This document shows, piece after piece, positions 61,314 through 64,000 of a stretch of DNA of 64,000 nucleotides. The DNA is from Hyperoodon ampullatus (lineage: Eukaryota; Chordata; Mammalia; Artiodactyla; Ziphiidae). The stretch is from assembly GCA_949752795.1 (NCBI GenBank), contig OX457068.1, forward strand, positions 60,081,582-60,145,581. Reading direction: 5' to 3'. A model generated the notes under the pieces. It was not told the origin of the DNA. It saw only the letters and a list, made by a program, of their open reading frames with translations, and made no database searches. Numbering within the stretch: position 1 is the first letter of the stretch; the number at the start of each line of letters is the position of its first letter. The translations under genes and the position numbers were made by a program.

Positions 61314-62541
61314 AGAGACCCATTTCAAATCTAGAGACACATAAAGACTGAAAGTGAGGGGATGGAAAAAAGTTTTAAGTGCAAGTAAAAACCAAAGAAA
61401 GCTGGAATAGCAATACTCATATCATACAAAATGGACTTAAAATAAAGACTGTTACAAGAGACTAAGAAGGATGCTACATAATGATCAATCCAAGAAGATA
61501 TAACAATTGTAAACATATATGCAACCAACACAGGAGCACCTCAATATATAAGAAAAATGTTAAGAAATATAAAAGGAGAAATCGACAGTAAAACAACAAT
61601 ACTGGAGAACTTTAACACCCTACTTTCATCAATAGACAGATCATCCAGACAGAAGATCAATAAGGAAACCCATGCCTTAAATGACACATTAAACCAGATG
61701 ACTTAATTAATATTTATAGAGCATTTTATCTGAAACAAGCAGAATACACAGTCTTCTCAAGTGCACGTGCAACATTCTCCATGATTGTTCACAAGCTGGG
61801 CCACAAAGCAAGCCTCAGTAAGTTTAAGAAAATTGAAATCATATGAAATATATTTTCCAACCACAACACTATGAAATTAGAAATCAACTACAAGAAAAAA
61901 ATTCAAGAAACACAAACACACGGACACTAAGCAACATGCTACTATACAACCAATGGATCACTGAGGAAATATAAAATACCAACAGACAAATGAAAATGAA
62001 GCACAATGACTCAAAACCTATGGGACTCAACAAAAGCAGTTCTAAGAGAGAAGAACGAAGAAGAACAAACAAAACCCAAATTTAGTAGAAGGAAATAAAT
62101 CATAAAAATCAAAGCAGAAATAAATGAAATAGAGACAAGAACACAATAGAAAAGATCAAAGAAACAAAATCTGATTCATTGAAAAGATAAACAAAATTGA
62201 TAAATCTTAACCAAACTCATCAAGAAAAAAATGGAGAGCATCCAAATCAATAAAATTAGAAATTAAAAAGAATTCACAATGGACACCATGGAAATACAAG
62301 GGACCATAAGAGACCAAAACAGGCAGCTGTGTGCCAATAAAATAGACAACCTAGAATAAATGGACATATTCTTTAAAAGGTATGGTCTCCCAAGGCTGAA
62401 CCAAGATGAAATAGAAAATATGACCAGACCAATTACAAGAATTGAAATTTAATCTTTGATTTAAAAACTCCTAACAAACAAAACTCCAGGACCAGATGAC
62501 TTAAAAGGCAAATTCTACCAAACATTTAGAGAAGACTTAAC

Positions 62542-62839
62542 ACTAAAGGAACTTCTCTAGGTGGGAAAGAAAAGGTCACAACTAGAAACAACAACAACAA
62601 AAATTATGAAATAGGAAAGCTCACCAGTAAAGACAAACATACAGTAAAGACAGGAAATCTTCCATACACAAATATTATATGAAAATCAGTAATCCTATGG
62701 AGATGAGAGTACAAAAGTAGAATATTGGAAATGTATCTGAAATTAAGAGTCCAGCAGCTTAATCATGTGTTTGTATAGACTGCTATATCAATACCTCATG
62801 GTAACTGCAAACCAAACTAGTCTAAAAAACTGGACGAGT
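62542..62839 (+). repeat. Copy of ORF1-end/spacer sequence inside L1F ORF2
   Basis: From 'ctaaaggaacttctctaggt' to about 62816, the sequence matches 60419-60695 of the same element (ORF1 stop and spacer) in order, at roughly 80% identity by eye. It interrupts RT-coding sequence: ORF2 stops at 'agaagacttaacac' and resumes at 'ccaaaaaattgtagagg', with about 20 bp of ORF2 missing. Confidence 0.85.
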
Positions 62840-64000
62840 CCAAAAAATTGTAGAGGAAGGGATACATCCAAACCCATTCTATGAATCCACTATCACCCTG
62901 ATACCACAAAAAAGAATATTACAGGCCAATATTACTGATAACCATAAATGCAAAAATCCTTAACAAAATACTAGCAAACCAAATCAAAAAATACATTAAA
63001 AGGATCATACAGTATAATCCACTGGGATTTTTTCCAGGGTTATACTCCAATAAAAAAACAAAAGAATGAGTCAACATCTGCAGATCAATCAATGTGATAT
63101 ACCACATTAACAAATTGAGGGAAAAAAAACCATATGATCATCTCATCTCAATAGATGCAGAAAAATCTTTTTACAAAATTCAACATCTATTTATGATAAA
63201 AACTCTCTAGAAAGTGGGGATAGAGGGAACATACCTCAACATAATAAAGGCCATATATGACCCACAGCAACCATCATTCTCAATGGTGAAATACTTAGAG
63301 CATTTCCTGTAAAATCAGGAACAAGACTTCCCACTCATGCCACTTTTATTCAACATAGTTTTGGAAGTCCTAGCCACAGCAGAGAGGAAAAAGAAATAAA
63401 AGGAATTCAAATTGGAAAAGAAGAAGTAAAACTATCACTGTTTGCAGATAACATGATACTATACATAGAAAATCCTACAAGTGCTACCAGAAAACTACTA
63501 GAGTTAATCAATGAATTTGGTAAAGTTGCAACATACAAAATTAATACCCATAAACCTATTGCACTTCTATATATTAATACAAAAGATCATAAAGAGAAAT
63601 TAAGGAAACAATTCCATTTACCATTGCATCAAAAAGAATAAAATACCTAGGAATAAACCTACCTAAGGAGACAAAAGACCTGTACTCTGAAAGAAATCGG
63701 AGATGATACAAACAGATGGAAAGCTATACCAAGTTCTTGGATTGGAAGAATCAATATTGTCAAAATGACTGTACTACCCAAGGTAATCTACACGTTCAAT
63801 GCAATCCCTATCAAATTGCCAATGACATTTTTCACAGAATAGAACAAAATATTTTAAATTTTGTATGGAAACACATAAGACCTCAAATAGCCAAAGCTAT
63901 CTTGAAAAAGAAAAATGGAGCTGAAAGAATCAGGCTCCCTAACTTTAGATTATACTAGAAAGCTACAGTAATCAAAACAGTATGATATTGGCACAAAAAC

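Larger units (their letters stand above)
58620..64000 (+). mobile_element. L1F: older LINE-1, runs off the window
   Basis: Starts 'aaccaagatgatggagtag' near 58620 (the L1 5' end), 5'UTR to 59537, ORF1 59538-60436, a 386-bp spacer and ORF2 from 60823 to past the window end. It is diverged, with stops throughout. Its 5'UTR is short (about 0.9 kb) and unlike that of L1A and L1B. It contains a CHR-2 SINE (60955-61313) and a second spacer-like segment inside ORF2 (62542-62839). Confidence 0.9.
60823..64000 (+). pseudogene. L1F ORF2, broken, truncated by window end
   Basis: Starts MAIRTYISIITLKIKGLNAP. Endonuclease residues follow until the SINE at 60955, then resume at 61328. The SDH region is absent or damaged around 61858 ('ttttccaaccacaacact', SNHN). 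The RT part is interrupted at 62542-62839, where the usual sequence is replaced. The FADD box reads FADNMILY near 63440-63465, changing the second Asp to Asn. Stops are frequent. The C-terminus lies outside the window. Confidence 0.85.

Overview
The window is a gene-poor stretch of mammalian nuclear DNA, very probably from a whale or dolphin. Short tRNA-derived SINEs of the CHR type (a 3' part built around 'gcttccctggtgg' and 'ccgcggcatgtgggatc', opposite an A/T tail) and the L1 5'UTR type found here are typical of cetaceans and their close relatives. I could not run a database search, so the species assignment is inference. I recognise no host protein-coding exon, tRNA, rRNA or CRISPR array. 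About two thirds of the window is transposon sequence.

Layout. 1-980 is featureless flank. 981-8366 is L1A, a nearly full-length but broken L1 on the plus strand. 8367-11233 is old non-coding DNA with MER5A-like and MIR-like fragments. 11234-18765 is L1B, a second, less decayed full-length plus-strand L1 that ends in a poly(A) tail. 18766-24790 holds ancient L1 fragments, one CHR SINE and a GT-rich low-complexity tract. 24840-35990 is an older minus-strand L1 (L1C) split by a younger 5'-truncated minus-strand L1 (L1D, 27776-32848), with a perfect 17-bp target-site duplication. 36069-36271 is a CHR SINE and 36845-37300 an MLT1-like LTR. 40675-56546 looks like a very decayed older class I ERV with related LTR-like ends. 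Inside it sits a better-preserved minus-strand gammaretrovirus-like ERV (44851-53703) with two 452-bp LTRs, a tRNA-Phe-type primer binding site and broken gag, pol and env; three CHR SINEs landed inside that ERV. 58620-64000 is L1F, an older plus-strand L1 that runs off the window; it carries a full-length CHR-2 SINE and an odd internal copy of its own ORF1-ORF2 spacer.

How the parts relate. The nesting gives a relative chronology: old ERV, then tRNA-Phe ERV, then CHR SINEs; and L1C, then L1D. None of the elements looks autonomous now. L1B is closest to intact, but each ORF has nonsense changes, ORF2 has two small deletions, and the endonuclease S-D-H motif reads S-N-H. In the ERV only the protease-reverse transcriptase part of pol (49815-51197) is still one long open frame.

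I found no convincing new biological system. The most unusual structures are the spacer copy inside ORF2 of L1F, the independent tandem duplications in the same 5'UTR segment of L1A and L1B, the templated 16-bp inverted duplication in ORF1 of L1B, and the ERV-in-ERV nest.
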